Positions 42,773-51,030 of a stretch of 64,000 nt of DNA are shown here, one piece after another. The stretch lies in contig CAJTUY010000001.1 in NCBI GenBank assembly GCA_910579415.1, forward strand, positions 20,221 through 84,220, read 5' to 3'. Numbering within the stretch: position 1 is the first letter of the stretch; each line of letters opens with the position of its first letter. Origin of the DNA: an uncultured Clostridia bacterium. GTDB lineage: Bacteria; Bacillota; Clostridia; UBA1381. The position numbers and the translations under genes are program-made. A model generated the notes under the pieces. The model was given only the letters and a program-made list of their open reading frames with translations. It was not told the origin of the DNA and made no database searches.

Positions 42773-43504
42773 ATGGAATTTGGAGTCATTGCGTTTTTGT
42801 CTACGCTTATAGGGGCTATTGTCGGTGTGGGAGGGGGGCTTATAATACGTCCCATGCTTGGATTTTTTGATGTTGCGAAAGGACTTGCCTCATTTTCGTC
42901 GGCGGCATGCGTTTTTTGTATGGGTATAGTAAGTCTTGCAACAACTGTTCATAAGGGGGCAAAGATACAGCTTCGTGAAACCGTAGTGCTTGCAGCGGGC
43001 AGTATATGCGGCGCATTCATAGGCGGAGCGTGTATAAAGCTTGTAAGCGGAGAATTTATAAAAATAGGTTATATATTTGCGATGGTATTTGTTCTTGTAT
43101 GTATGGCGGCAAGAAAACACATGCCGAGAATAAAATTAAAAAATCCTCTGCTTCAATTCTTTACGGGAATTGCAACGGGAGGATTGTCAGGCTTTTTCGG
43201 TATAGGCGGAGGACCGTTTCAGATGACGGCATTGCTTGTTCTGTTTGATTTGGAGCCTAAAGAGGCGGCGGTGCAGAGCATATTTATAACTGTACTTACA
43301 ACAATAAGCTCGCTTATTCAGTATGCAGTAAGCGGCTACTGGGATTTTTCACTTGCGCTGTATATGATACCTATGGCGGTACTCGGCGGTTTTACAGGCG
43401 GACTTTTAAACAGAAAGTTTAATAATAAATGTGTGTCCGTACTGTTTAATGTCACTGTAATTTTTATAATACTTATGCAGTTGTATTCGGTATTCCTGAG
43501 TTAA
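42773..43504 (+). CDS. TauE/SafE family sulfite/organosulfonate-type exporter
   Basis: 243 residues, about seven to eight transmembrane helices, with the two glycine-rich family repeats: LIGAIVGVGGGLIIRPML near residue 12 and GGLSGFFGIGGGPFQMTALL near 140. Members export sulfite, sulfoacetate or similar anions, or act with thiol metabolism; the substrate here is not evident. It is convergent to ymdB, ending one base before its stop. Confidence 0.88.
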   Translation: MEFGVIAFLSTLIGAIVGVGGGLIIRPMLGFFDVAKGLASFSSAACVFCMGIVSLATTVHKGAKIQLRETVVLAAGSICGAFIGGACIKLVSGEFIKIGYIFAMVFVLVCMAARKHMPRIKLKNPLLQFFTGIATGGLSGFFGIGGGPFQMTALLVLFDLEPKEAAVQSIFITVLTTISSLIQYAVSGYWDFSLALYMIPMAVLGGFTGGLLNRKFNNKCVSVLFNVTVIFIILMQLYSVFLS

Positions 43505-44287
43505 TCAGTTTTCACGCAGGAACAATCGTTCAATATCTGTACATTTACCGTTATTTTCGTCAATATCGAAAATACAGCCGCAGAACTGACCTTTGTTATT
43601 TGATATTTCGAATTTTTGCGGCATACCGTCAATAAAGCGCTGAATAATACCTGCCGGTTCGCGTCCGAGTACGGAAAGCTGAGGACCTGTCATACCCAAA
43701 TCGGAAATATAGCCTGTGCCTTTCGGGAGTATCAGCTCGTCAGCTGTCTGCACATGCGTATGAGTTCCGAAAATGACAGATACCTTGCCGTCAAGATAAA
43801 ATGACATTGCAAGTTTTTCGCTTGTCGCTTCCGCATGAAAATCAACTATGATGATATCGGTCTGCTGTTTCAATTTTTCTGTTTCGCGGTCAATTGCTTC
43901 AAACGGTGAATTGTTGGGAGTAAGGAAGGTTGTGCCGATTATATTTATTACACCGATTTTTATGCCGTTCTTTGCGGTAAATATAAGGCTTCCTTTTCCC
44001 GGACAGGAGGAAGCGTAATTTGCCGGACGTATTACATTGCCTTCCTTGCGCATAATAGCGGATATTTCGCGGCAGTCCCATGTGTGGTTGCCCATTGTGA
44101 CAATATCAATTCCGGCTCTCATAAGCTCGTTATAGGCATTTCGCGCCATGCCTCTGCCATGAGTGGCATTTTCGCCATTTGCAATTACAACATCTATATT
44201 TTTTTTGTATTTCAGTTCATCTACATATCTGAACAGCATTTCTCGTCCTACGCGGCTTACTACGTCGCCGATGCATAATATTTTCAT
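43505..44287 (-). CDS. ymdB: YmdB-type metallophosphoesterase (TIGR00282 family)
   Basis: 260 residues from ATG 44287 (AAAGGA nine bases upstream). Metal-binding motifs: CIGDVVSRVGR at the N-terminus, IANGENATHG, TMGNHTWDCREI, VDFHAEATSEK, FGTHTHVQTAD. Bacillus YmdB hydrolyses cyclic nucleotides in vitro and affects motility and biofilm switching. It lies downstream of rny as in Bacillus, separated by a structured RNA segment. Confidence 0.93.
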   Translation of the reverse strand: MKILCIGDVVSRVGREMLFRYVDELKYKKNIDVVIANGENATHGRGMARNAYNELMRAGIDIVTMGNHTWDCREISAIMRKEGNVIRPANYASSCPGKGSLIFTAKNGIKIGVINIIGTTFLTPNNSPFEAIDRETEKLKQQTDIIIVDFHAEATSEKLAMSFYLDGKVSVIFGTHTHVQTADELILPKGTGYISDLGMTGPQLSVLGREPAGIIQRFIDGMPQKFEISNNKGQFCGCIFDIDENNGKCTDIERLFLREN

Positions 44288-44321
44288 AGAAATATCCTTT
44301 CTGGCTTTATTCATAAATAAA

Positions 44322-44433
44322 ACAAAAAAGGGGCATTACAGAACGGGTAGAAGCTAAACGGCAAACGGCTTGTACAGTGCCTTTATCGCAAAGTATCAAA
44401 GACCGAACCCGTTTACGCTCTGTAACAGCCCCC
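44322..44433 (-). ncRNA. candidate structured RNA or attenuator between rny and ymdB
   Basis: Read on the minus strand, the ends pair over three stacked helices. GGGGC (44432-44428) pairs with GCCCC (44334-44330). TTACAGA (44425-44419) pairs with TCTGTAA (44342-44336). ACGGGT (44412-44407) pairs with ACCCGT (44348-44343). A six-base bulge lies at 44418-44413. Two small hairpins are possible inside, with stems 44393-44390/44384-44381 and 44371-44368/44354-44351. The last helix is followed by TTTTTTGTTTT, a terminator U-tract, 35 bases before the ymdB start. I do not recognise it as a known riboswitch, 6S or SRP RNA. It may be a terminator with an elaborate head, an attenuator of ymdB or a processed small RNA. 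Confidence 0.6.
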
Positions 44434-44452
44434 AATTTTCATTTTCGAAAGC

Positions 44453-46018
44453 TTATTTTGCGTAATCAACAGCTCTTGTTTCGCGTATCAGACTGACTTT
44501 AATCTGACCGGGATACTCAAGCTCGCTTTCTATGCGTTTAACAATGTCTTTTGCAACCATAATCATGCTGTCGTCGGATACTACTTCCGGTTTTATCATA
44601 ATTCTGATTTCACGTCCTGCCTGAATAGCAAAGGACTTATCAACACCGTTGAAATCATTGGCGATTTCTTCAAGTTTTTGTAAACGCTTGATGTAAGTTT
44701 CGAGATTTTCGCGTCTGGCTCCCGGACGCGCTGCGGAAATTGCGTCTGCTGCCTGTACAAGTGAAGCTACAAGCGTCTGTGCTTCAACATCTCCATGATG
44801 TGCCATAATAGCGTGTACAACTTCTTTGTTTTCACGATACTTCTTAGCAATATCTGCGCCGATAGTAACATGTGAGCCTTCAACTTCATGGTCAACCGCT
44901 TTGCCGATGTCGTGCAGAAGTCCTGCGCGTTTTGCCGTAGCAACATCAACACCCAGTTCACCGGCCATAACGCCTGCAAGATGAGAAACCTCAATACTGT
45001 GCTTTAAAACGTTCTGACCATAACTTGTTCTGAATTTAAGCTTACCGAGCAGTTTAATAAGTTCAGGGTGAAGTCCATGCACACCTGTTTCAAAGGTGGC
45101 GCTTTCGCCCTCCTGCTTGATAATGGCCTCAACCTCTTTACGAGATTTTTCTACTGTTTCCTCAATACGTGCCGGATGTATACGTCCGTCAACGATAAGC
45201 TTCTCAAGCGCAAGGCGCGCTACTTCGCGTCTTATCGGGTCAAAGCTTGAAACTATAACTGCCTCAGGAGTATCGTCTATGATTAAGTCAACACCTGTAA
45301 GAGTTTCAAGAGTGCGTATATTTCGTCCCTCACGTCCGATTATACGTCCCTTCATTTCATCGCTCGGAAGATTTACAACAGAAACGGTAGTTTCGGCAAC
45401 GTGGTCAGCGGCAACCTTCTGAATTGACAAAGCAACAATGTTCTTTGCATTCTTTTCCGCGTTTTCCTTTGCCTCTTGCTCAATTTCTTTAACCATAATG
45501 GCTGCTTCGTGTCTTGTCTGATTTTCAATGTCCTTTAAGAGGATTGTTTTTGCTTCCTCTGCGGTAAGACCTGAAATCTTCTCAATAAGAGCCATTTGTT
45601 CTTTTTTTATTTCTGCTATTTCCTGTTCCTTTGAGTCAAGAGCCTTCAGTTTTTGATTATATGACTGCTCTTTTTTCTCTAAATTATCTGCCTTTTTGTC
45701 CAGGTTTTCTTCTTTCTGGTTGATTCTGCGTTCTTGGCGGCTAAGCTCGCTCCTGCGTTCTTTGATTTCCGCATCAAGAGCGGCGCGGAGTTTTTGATTT
45801 TCCTCTTTTGCCTCTAAAAGCAGTTCGCGTTTTTTCGCATTAGCGCTTTTTTCCGCATCCTCAACTATGGACTTTGCCTTTTCTTCGGCACTGCCGAATT
45901 CAGCTTCAGCAATTTTCTTTCTGTGTGCGACACCTGTTCTGAAGCCGACGATGACACACACGATACATAAGATGATTGCGGCAATAATAACCGCAATTAA
46001 AATTATTGGATTATCCAT
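44453..46018 (-). CDS. rny: ribonuclease Y
   Basis: 521 residues from ATG 46018 (GGGGGTG seven bases upstream); an in-frame ATG at 46033 preceded by GGAG is an alternative. An N-terminal membrane anchor ([21 protein letters not shown]) is followed by a long charged coiled coil (about 30-190), a KH domain ([20 protein letters not shown]) and an HD domain with [15 protein letters not shown] and HAIMAHHGD. It is the main endoribonuclease starting mRNA decay in Firmicutes. The leader is long and structured and can hide the ribosome site, so self-control is plausible. Confidence 0.95.
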   Translation of the reverse strand: MDNPIILIAVIIAAIILCIVCVIVGFRTGVAHRKKIAEAEFGSAEEKAKSIVEDAEKSANAKKRELLLEAKEENQKLRAALDAEIKERRSELSRQERRINQKEENLDKKADNLEKKEQSYNQKLKALDSKEQEIAEIKKEQMALIEKISGLTAEEAKTILLKDIENQTRHEAAIMVKEIEQEAKENAEKNAKNIVALSIQKVAADHVAETTVSVVNLPSDEMKGRIIGREGRNIRTLETLTGVDLIIDDTPEAVIVSSFDPIRREVARLALEKLIVDGRIHPARIEETVEKSRKEVEAIIKQEGESATFETGVHGLHPELIKLLGKLKFRTSYGQNVLKHSIEVSHLAGVMAGELGVDVATAKRAGLLHDIGKAVDHEVEGSHVTIGADIAKKYRENKEVVHAIMAHHGDVEAQTLVASLVQAADAISAARPGARRENLETYIKRLQKLEEIANDFNGVDKSFAIQAGREIRIMIKPEVVSDDSMIMVAKDIVKRIESELEYPGQIKVSLIRETRAVDYAK

Positions 46019-46026
46019 CAGTAACA

Positions 46027-46259
46027 CCCCCATAAATAAATTCTCCAAAACTTTAAATGGGGGACTTTCTTAAAATGACTGCTCTCTATAAATACATCAG
46101 GCTTTTAGCCTTACCCCTTGTGTACATAATCTTACAATGTACCGCTGCGGTATGTAATCATACGGAGCAGAATATTTTAAGACGGCTCCATTTTAAGTAT
46201 TGGGATTACATATAAAATATCTTATTTACAGAAAACTTTACTTTTAAAGAATATCAAGC
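46027..46259 (-). promoter_or_regulatory. long structured 5' leader of rny with ribosome-site sequestration
   Basis: From the promoter at 46266-46294 to the start codon is about 240 bases. On the minus strand CTTAAAAT (46181-46174) and CTGCTC (46170-46165) pair with GAGCAG (46084-46079) and ATTTTAAG (46076-46069), enclosing a junction with hairpins at 46163-46150, 46142-46122 and 46111-46099. A competing hairpin, GGAGC (46189-46185) with GCTCC (46168-46164), would break the long helix. Near the gene CCCCCAT (46063-46057) pairs with ATGGGGG (46033-46027), covering the ribosome site. No known riboswitch class is recognised. Confidence 0.6.
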
Positions 46260-46265
46260 ACTTTT

Positions 46266-46294
46266 ATTTTATACTATTTTTATAGTTCTGTCAA
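46266..46294 (-). promoter_or_regulatory. sigma-A promoter of rny
   Basis: Minus-strand TTGACA (46294-46289), 17 bases, TAAAAT (46271-46266). Confidence 0.82.
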
Positions 46295-46531
46295 GGTATT
46301 ATTGTTAATGTTACAGTATATATATATTTATGAAATATTTTTTTAATGAAAAAGAGAGAATAAAACTCTCTTATTTTGTAAAAATATAAATGTTTTTGTT
46401 ATTTTGCACAAAAAAATGATGAAAATTTAGCTACATATGGTCTTTACTGACAAAATAAAGTGTGGTATAATTAGGATTATAATAGAAATGCAGGCAAATT
46501 TATGCCTGTGTCAGAAATGGGAGGGGACGGT
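46295..46531 (+). other. intergenic region between the divergent rny and glgB promoters
   Basis: No gene is seen. It is very AT-rich. A 7-bp hairpin, AAGAGAG (46352-46358) with CTCTCTT (46366-46372), is the only clear structure apart from the glgB promoter. With the rny leader it makes up a 480-base gap between coding sequences. Confidence 0.5.
46443..46471 (+). promoter_or_regulatory. sigma-A promoter of the glycogen cluster
   Basis: TTTACT (46443-46448), 17 bases, TATAAT (46466-46471), about 60 bases before glgB. Confidence 0.72.
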
Positions 46532-48517
46532 ATGACAGAAGAAAAAACTTGGGCGGATATAAGCCGCTTTCAGACATATTTGTTTAATTCGGGTGATAAT
46601 TTTAAGTCATATGAGATGCTCGGCGCGCATAAAATAAAACTTGGAAATAAGACAGGCTGGAGATTTGCAGTATGGGCGCCTAATGCCGTAAGCGTAAGAG
46701 TGGTAGGCGATTTTAACGCATGGAACGGATATGACAAGGTGCTTGAAAGGATAGAAACAAGCGGTGTATGGTATGGCTTCTTTACTGATTTAAAGGAGGG
46801 TATGCTATACAAGTATGCAATTGAAGCACGTGACGGTGAAACCTATTATAAGGCTGACCCGTTTGCATTCAAAAGCGAACTTCGTCCTGGTACGGCATCT
46901 GTACTTAAGGATATTTCGGGATATAAGTGGAGTGACAAGTCGTGGCTCAATTCAAGAGTAAAAGAGAGTACCATGCAAAAACCGATAAATATCTATGAAA
47001 TGAACATAGGCTCGTGGAGAATACATGAGGACGGAAGCTTCTATACTTATCGTGAGCTTGCGGACGAGCTGGTACCGTATATTAAGGATATGGGGTACAC
47101 ACATATTGAAATGATGCCTGTTACGGAGTATCCGTATGACGGCTCGTGGGGGTATCAGGTTACGGGATTTTTCTCGGCAACAACGCGTTATGGTGAAAGC
47201 GAGGATTTAAAATATCTTGTTGACCAGTGTCATAAAAATGGTATAGGGGTTATAATGGATTGGGTTCCGGCTCATTTCCCCCGTGATGCGCACGGACTTC
47301 GTATGTTTGACGGCACGCCGGTATACGAGTATGCAGACCCGCGTATGGGTGAACATAAGGACTGGGGGACAATGGTTTTTGACTATTCAAAGAGTGAGGT
47401 CATTTCATTCCTCACATCCTCAGCATATTTCTGGGCTGACGAATATCATATTGACGGAATACGCGTTGATGCGGTATCATCTATGCTTTACCGTGATTAT
47501 TCGCGTAATGACGGGGAGTGGATACCCAATCAGTACGGCGGAAACGGCAATCTTGAGGCTGTCGACTTTTTGAAGAAGCTCAATAAAATACTTGGAACGG
47601 AATTTCCCAACTTTATGATGATAGCGGAGGAGAGTACGGCATGGCCGCTTGTAACTGCTCCGCCTGAAAATGACGGTTTGGGCTTTAATTACAAGTGGAA
47701 TATGGGCTGGATGAATGATACGCTCCGATATATGTCAATGGACCCGTATTTCAGGAAGGACAATCATGGCTTGCTTACTTTCGTTATGATGTATGCGTAC
47801 AGTGAGAATTTCATTCTGCCTCTGTCGCATGATGAAGTAGTACATGGAAAGCACTCGCTTATTGATAAAATGTACGGCGATTATGAAGATAAATTCAATG
47901 CGTATAAGACGCTTTTGGGTTACTATATGACAATGCCGGGCAAGAAGCTTTTGTTTATGGGCGGTGAATTCGGACAATTCCTTGAATGGCGGTATGATGA
48001 CCAGCTTGAATGGAATTTGCTTGATATTGATAAGCATAAAAAACTGCATAAATATGTGAAGGAGCTTAATCATTTTTATCTTGAAAATAAGGCTCTGTGG
48101 GAATATGAAGGAAGCTGGGACGGTTTCAGGTGGGTAAATGAAGCCGACAGTGAAAATTCGGTTCTTTCGTATATAAGACGCGGTAAGCATACAGCGGATA
48201 ACGTGGTTGTGGTTGCAAACTTTACACCTGTTGACCGACCGATTTATAAAATTGGCGTTCCCGTAGCAGGTGATTATGAGGTTGTGTTCCATTCCAATGC
48301 TGAAAAATACGGCGGTACAAAGCGTATTACAAAGAAAACATATAAGGCAAAGCCTATGCAGTATTCCGATATGATGTATACAATGGAGATTTCTGTGGAC
48401 GGAAACTCAGTAATGTTTATAAAGCGCAAGGCGGCGAAGAAAAAGGCAGATAAGAAAGCGCCTGCAAAAAAGACATCTGCAAAGAAAACTGTGGAGAAAA
48501 AGACAAGTAAGAAATAA
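46532..48517 (+). CDS. glgB: 1,4-alpha-glucan branching enzyme with lysine-rich tail
   Basis: 661 residues from ATG 46532 (GGGAGGGG five bases upstream). A CBM48 domain (WRFAVWAPNAVSVRVVGDF) precedes the GH13 barrel: IHIEMMPVTEYP-like strand IEMMPVTEYPYDGSWGYQV, nucleophile Asp in DGIRVDAVSSML, acid/base Glu in FMMIAEESTAWP, and LPLSHDEVVHGKHSL. It transfers glucan chains to form alpha-1,6 branches. The last about 31 residues are almost only Lys, Ala and Thr (KKKADKKAPAKKTSAKK), which I do not expect in GlgB. GlgA in the same cluster has a similar tail. Confidence 0.95.
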   Translation: MTEEKTWADISRFQTYLFNSGDNFKSYEMLGAHKIKLGNKTGWRFAVWAPNAVSVRVVGDFNAWNGYDKVLERIETSGVWYGFFTDLKEGMLYKYAIEARDGETYYKADPFAFKSELRPGTASVLKDISGYKWSDKSWLNSRVKESTMQKPINIYEMNIGSWRIHEDGSFYTYRELADELVPYIKDMGYTHIEMMPVTEYPYDGSWGYQVTGFFSATTRYGESEDLKYLVDQCHKNGIGVIMDWVPAHFPRDAHGLRMFDGTPVYEYADPRMGEHKDWGTMVFDYSKSEVISFLTSSAYFWADEYHIDGIRVDAVSSMLYRDYSRNDGEWIPNQYGGNGNLEAVDFLKKLNKILGTEFPNFMMIAEESTAWPLVTAPPENDGLGFNYKWNMGWMNDTLRYMSMDPYFRKDNHGLLTFVMMYAYSENFILPLSHDEVVHGKHSLIDKMYGDYEDKFNAYKTLLGYYMTMPGKKLLFMGGEFGQFLEWRYDDQLEWNLLDIDKHKKLHKYVKELNHFYLENKALWEYEGSWDGFRWVNEADSENSVLSYIRRGKHTADNVVVVANFTPVDRPIYKIGVPVAGDYEVVFHSNAEKYGGTKRITKKTYKAKPMQYSDMMYTMEISVDGNSVMFIKRKAAKKKADKKAPAKKTSAKKTVEKKTSKK

Positions 48518-48567
48518 CCGATGGTATCGGTATAAAATATAAGTAAATAATACAGGGAGATGATTTT

Positions 48568-49773
48568 ATGGTATCAAAGGATTGCGTTGCAATGATACTT
48601 GCGGGCGGACAGGGTTCAAGACTCGGCGCGCTTACAAAAAATGTTGCAAAGCCGGCAGTTCCGTTTGGCGGCAAATACAGAATAATAGATTTTCCGCTGT
48701 CGAACTGCGTTCATTCCGGTATAGATACTGTGGGAGTTCTTACACAGTATCAGCCGTTAGAGCTTAACAGATATATAGGTAACGGTAACCCGTGGGACCT
48801 TGACAGAAGTCACGGCGGTGCGTATGTGCTGCCTCCGTATCAGAGCGCTAAAACAGGCGAGTGGTACAAGGGTACGGCAAATGCTATTTATCAGAATTTA
48901 AGTTTCCTTGAGGGATTTAAGCCTTCGCATGTTCTGATTTTGTCAGGTGACCACATTTATAAAATGCACTATGGCGAAATGCTGAAGGCTCACAAGGAAT
49001 CGGGCGCGGCTGCAACTATTGCGGTTATGCCTGTGCCTTGGGAGGAGGCAAGCCGTTTCGGAATTATGAATGTTGATGATAATGGTATTATAACGGAATT
49101 TGAAGAAAAACCGTCAGAGCCTAAGAGTAATCTTGCATCAATGGGTATTTATATTTTCCGTTATGATGTACTTAAAAAATATCTTGAGGACGATGAGCGT
49201 GACCCTAATTCAGCTAATGATTTCGGCAAAAATATTATTCCTACAATGCTTAATAACGGTGAAAAGATGGTTTCATTCAGATTTGAGGGTTATTGGAAGG
49301 ATGTCGGAACAATTCAGAGTCTTTGGGAAGCAAATATGGACCTTGTTGATGAACCTCCTAAGTTTATGCTCAATGACAGACGTTGGAGCATTTATTCAAG
49401 AAATATGGCGCTTGCGCCTCACTATGTCGGCATAAATGCTAAAATAACAAACTCGACTGTAACAGAGGGCTGTTTTATTGACGGTGAAATTGACCATTCT
49501 GTAATATTCGGCGGCGTAGAGCTTGGTGAAGGAAGTATGGTTAAAGATTCTGTAATCATGCCCGGCGCTAAAATCGGAAAGAATGTGACGATTGAAAAGT
49601 CTGTTATCGGTACCGATGCAATTATAGGAGATGGAGCGAAGATAGGCGTTAATGCTTCGGATGACAATAAATATGCGTCAAAGCTGTGTACACAAGACCT
49701 TGTACTTGTCGAAGGCGGCGCAGAGGTTAAGCCCGGCGAGGATATTTATAAGGGCAGCATGGTAGAAGCGTAG
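48568..49773 (+). CDS. glgC: glucose-1-phosphate adenylyltransferase, catalytic subunit
   Basis: 401 residues. The nucleotide-binding start [22 protein letters not shown] has the full GGxGxRL motif and catalytic Lys. [16 protein letters not shown] and [12 protein letters not shown] are further family sites, and a left-handed beta-helix forms the C-terminus. It makes ADP-glucose, the donor for GlgA. It works with GlgD, encoded 17 bases downstream. Confidence 0.96.
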   Translation: MVSKDCVAMILAGGQGSRLGALTKNVAKPAVPFGGKYRIIDFPLSNCVHSGIDTVGVLTQYQPLELNRYIGNGNPWDLDRSHGGAYVLPPYQSAKTGEWYKGTANAIYQNLSFLEGFKPSHVLILSGDHIYKMHYGEMLKAHKESGAAATIAVMPVPWEEASRFGIMNVDDNGIITEFEEKPSEPKSNLASMGIYIFRYDVLKKYLEDDERDPNSANDFGKNIIPTMLNNGEKMVSFRFEGYWKDVGTIQSLWEANMDLVDEPPKFMLNDRRWSIYSRNMALAPHYVGINAKITNSTVTEGCFIDGEIDHSVIFGGVELGEGSMVKDSVIMPGAKIGKNVTIEKSVIGTDAIIGDGAKIGVNASDDNKYASKLCTQDLVLVEGGAEVKPGEDIYKGSMVEA

Positions 49774-49790
49774 GAAAGGAGAGGAAGCCA

Positions 49791-50909
49791 ATGAGAAGAG
49801 ATACTATGGGCATTATTCTGACCAATAACGACAGAATACCGCCTATTACGGATATAAGAGCAAACAGCGCATTGCCTATCGCGGGCAGATACAGAATAAT
49901 AGATTTTGTTTTATCTAATATGGCAAATGCAGGTATTACCAATATCGGAGTTGCAACCGAGTCTAACTATTCTTCGCTTATGGACCATATAAAGTCAGGT
50001 AAGCCGTGGGATTTGGACAGAAAGAACTGGGGACTGAGCGTGCTGCCGCCAAGCCTTGAAAAAATGACTTACGGAGCAATTAAGGGCAATATTGATATGC
50101 TTGCAGGCATAAGCGATTTCATTCAGAGAAGCCAGCAGACATATGTGGTATTGTCGCTCGGAAACAGTATTTATAATGTTGATTTTGCGGATGTTGTAAA
50201 TGAGCATATTGAAAGACAGGCGGATATTACGATTTTATATAAGGATATGCGCGGTTCGGAGGAAAAGGAACTTTCAAGATTTACAATGCTGGAGCTTGAT
50301 GACGAAAAGCGTGTTACAGATATTGAGGTACAGCCGTATTATCCGAAGACACATACTGCAAGTATGGACGTTTATGTTATGGAAAAGGCTCTGCTTGAAA
50401 GTATAGTTGATGAATGCAGCGCGCGCGGCGATAGGGATTTTGTCAAGGACGCGCTTGTAAAAAAGATGCAGGGACTTCGTATTTACGGTTATGAGCATAC
50501 AGGATATACGGATAAAATCGATTCACTTAAGTCATATTATAAAAATAATATGAATTTCCTTGATAAGGATATAAGACGTGAACTGTTCAATCCTGAAAAT
50601 CCGATATATACAAAAACAAAGGACCAGTCGCCGACAAAGTACGGCGCAGAGGCTGTTGTACAAAACAGCTTTATATCTGACGGTTGTACAATTGAAGGAA
50701 CGGTTATCAACTGTATTCTGTCGCGCGGAGTTAAAGTCGAAAAGGGCGCGGTTATAAAAAATTCTATTATAATGCAGGACTCCATTATTGAGGAGGACGT
50801 TGATTTAAGTCATGTTGTATTTGATAAGGAAGTTTATATAACAAAGGGACGAAAACTTATAGGACAGGAAAGTTATCCGCTGGCAATTTCAAAAGGCACA
50901 AGAATTTGA
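49791..50909 (+). CDS. glgD: GlgD, non-catalytic partner of glucose-1-phosphate adenylyltransferase
   Basis: 372 residues, homologous to GlgC but starting MGIILTNNDRIPPITDIRANSALPI with the GGxGxRL loop replaced. SALPIAGRYRIIDFVLSNM aligns with the Glg[14 protein letters not shown] region, and the C-terminal beta-helix is kept. In Firmicutes GlgD raises the activity of GlgC in a GlgCD complex. Adjacent to glgC; a hairpin pair and a separate promoter precede glgA. Confidence 0.94.
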   Translation: MRRDTMGIILTNNDRIPPITDIRANSALPIAGRYRIIDFVLSNMANAGITNIGVATESNYSSLMDHIKSGKPWDLDRKNWGLSVLPPSLEKMTYGAIKGNIDMLAGISDFIQRSQQTYVVLSLGNSIYNVDFADVVNEHIERQADITILYKDMRGSEEKELSRFTMLELDDEKRVTDIEVQPYYPKTHTASMDVYVMEKALLESIVDECSARGDRDFVKDALVKKMQGLRIYGYEHTGYTDKIDSLKSYYKNNMNFLDKDIRRELFNPENPIYTKTKDQSPTKYGAEAVVQNSFISDGCTIEGTVINCILSRGVKVEKGAVIKNSIIMQDSIIEEDVDLSHVVFDKEVYITKGRKLIGQESYPLAISKGTRI

Positions 50910-50928
50910 TTGGAAATACATAATAGGA

Positions 50929-50955
50929 CTGCCCGTTTAACAGGGCAGCCCTGTT
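50929..50955 (+). terminator. two mutually exclusive hairpins between glgD and glgA
   Basis: CTGCCC (50929-50934) can pair with GGGCAG (50943-50948), or AACAGGG (50939-50945) can pair with CCCTGTT (50949-50955). The two cannot form together because they share 50943-50945. No strong U-run follows, so full termination is doubtful; partial termination or attenuation is possible. Confidence 0.5.
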
Positions 50956-50983
50956 GAATTTATATGTAATTTAATCATAAATC

Positions 50984-51010
50984 TTGACAAAGAAATTGAA
51001 AAAGTATAAT
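50984..51010 (+). promoter_or_regulatory. possible internal promoter of glgA
   Basis: TTGACA (50984-50989) and TATAAT (51005-51010) are only 15 bases apart; an overlapping TAATAT (51007-51012) gives the normal 17. The gene starts about 20 bases later. Confidence 0.6.
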
Positions 51011-51030
51011 ATTTAAGGAGAGGAATTACT

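Noticed and set aside
44330..44433. 6S RNA, SRP RNA or a purine riboswitch for the rny-ymdB structure
   Set aside because: Length and branching do not fit 6S; the SRP GGAAG core loop is missing; the purine riboswitch loop sequences are absent although a CTTCTACC-like string occurs.
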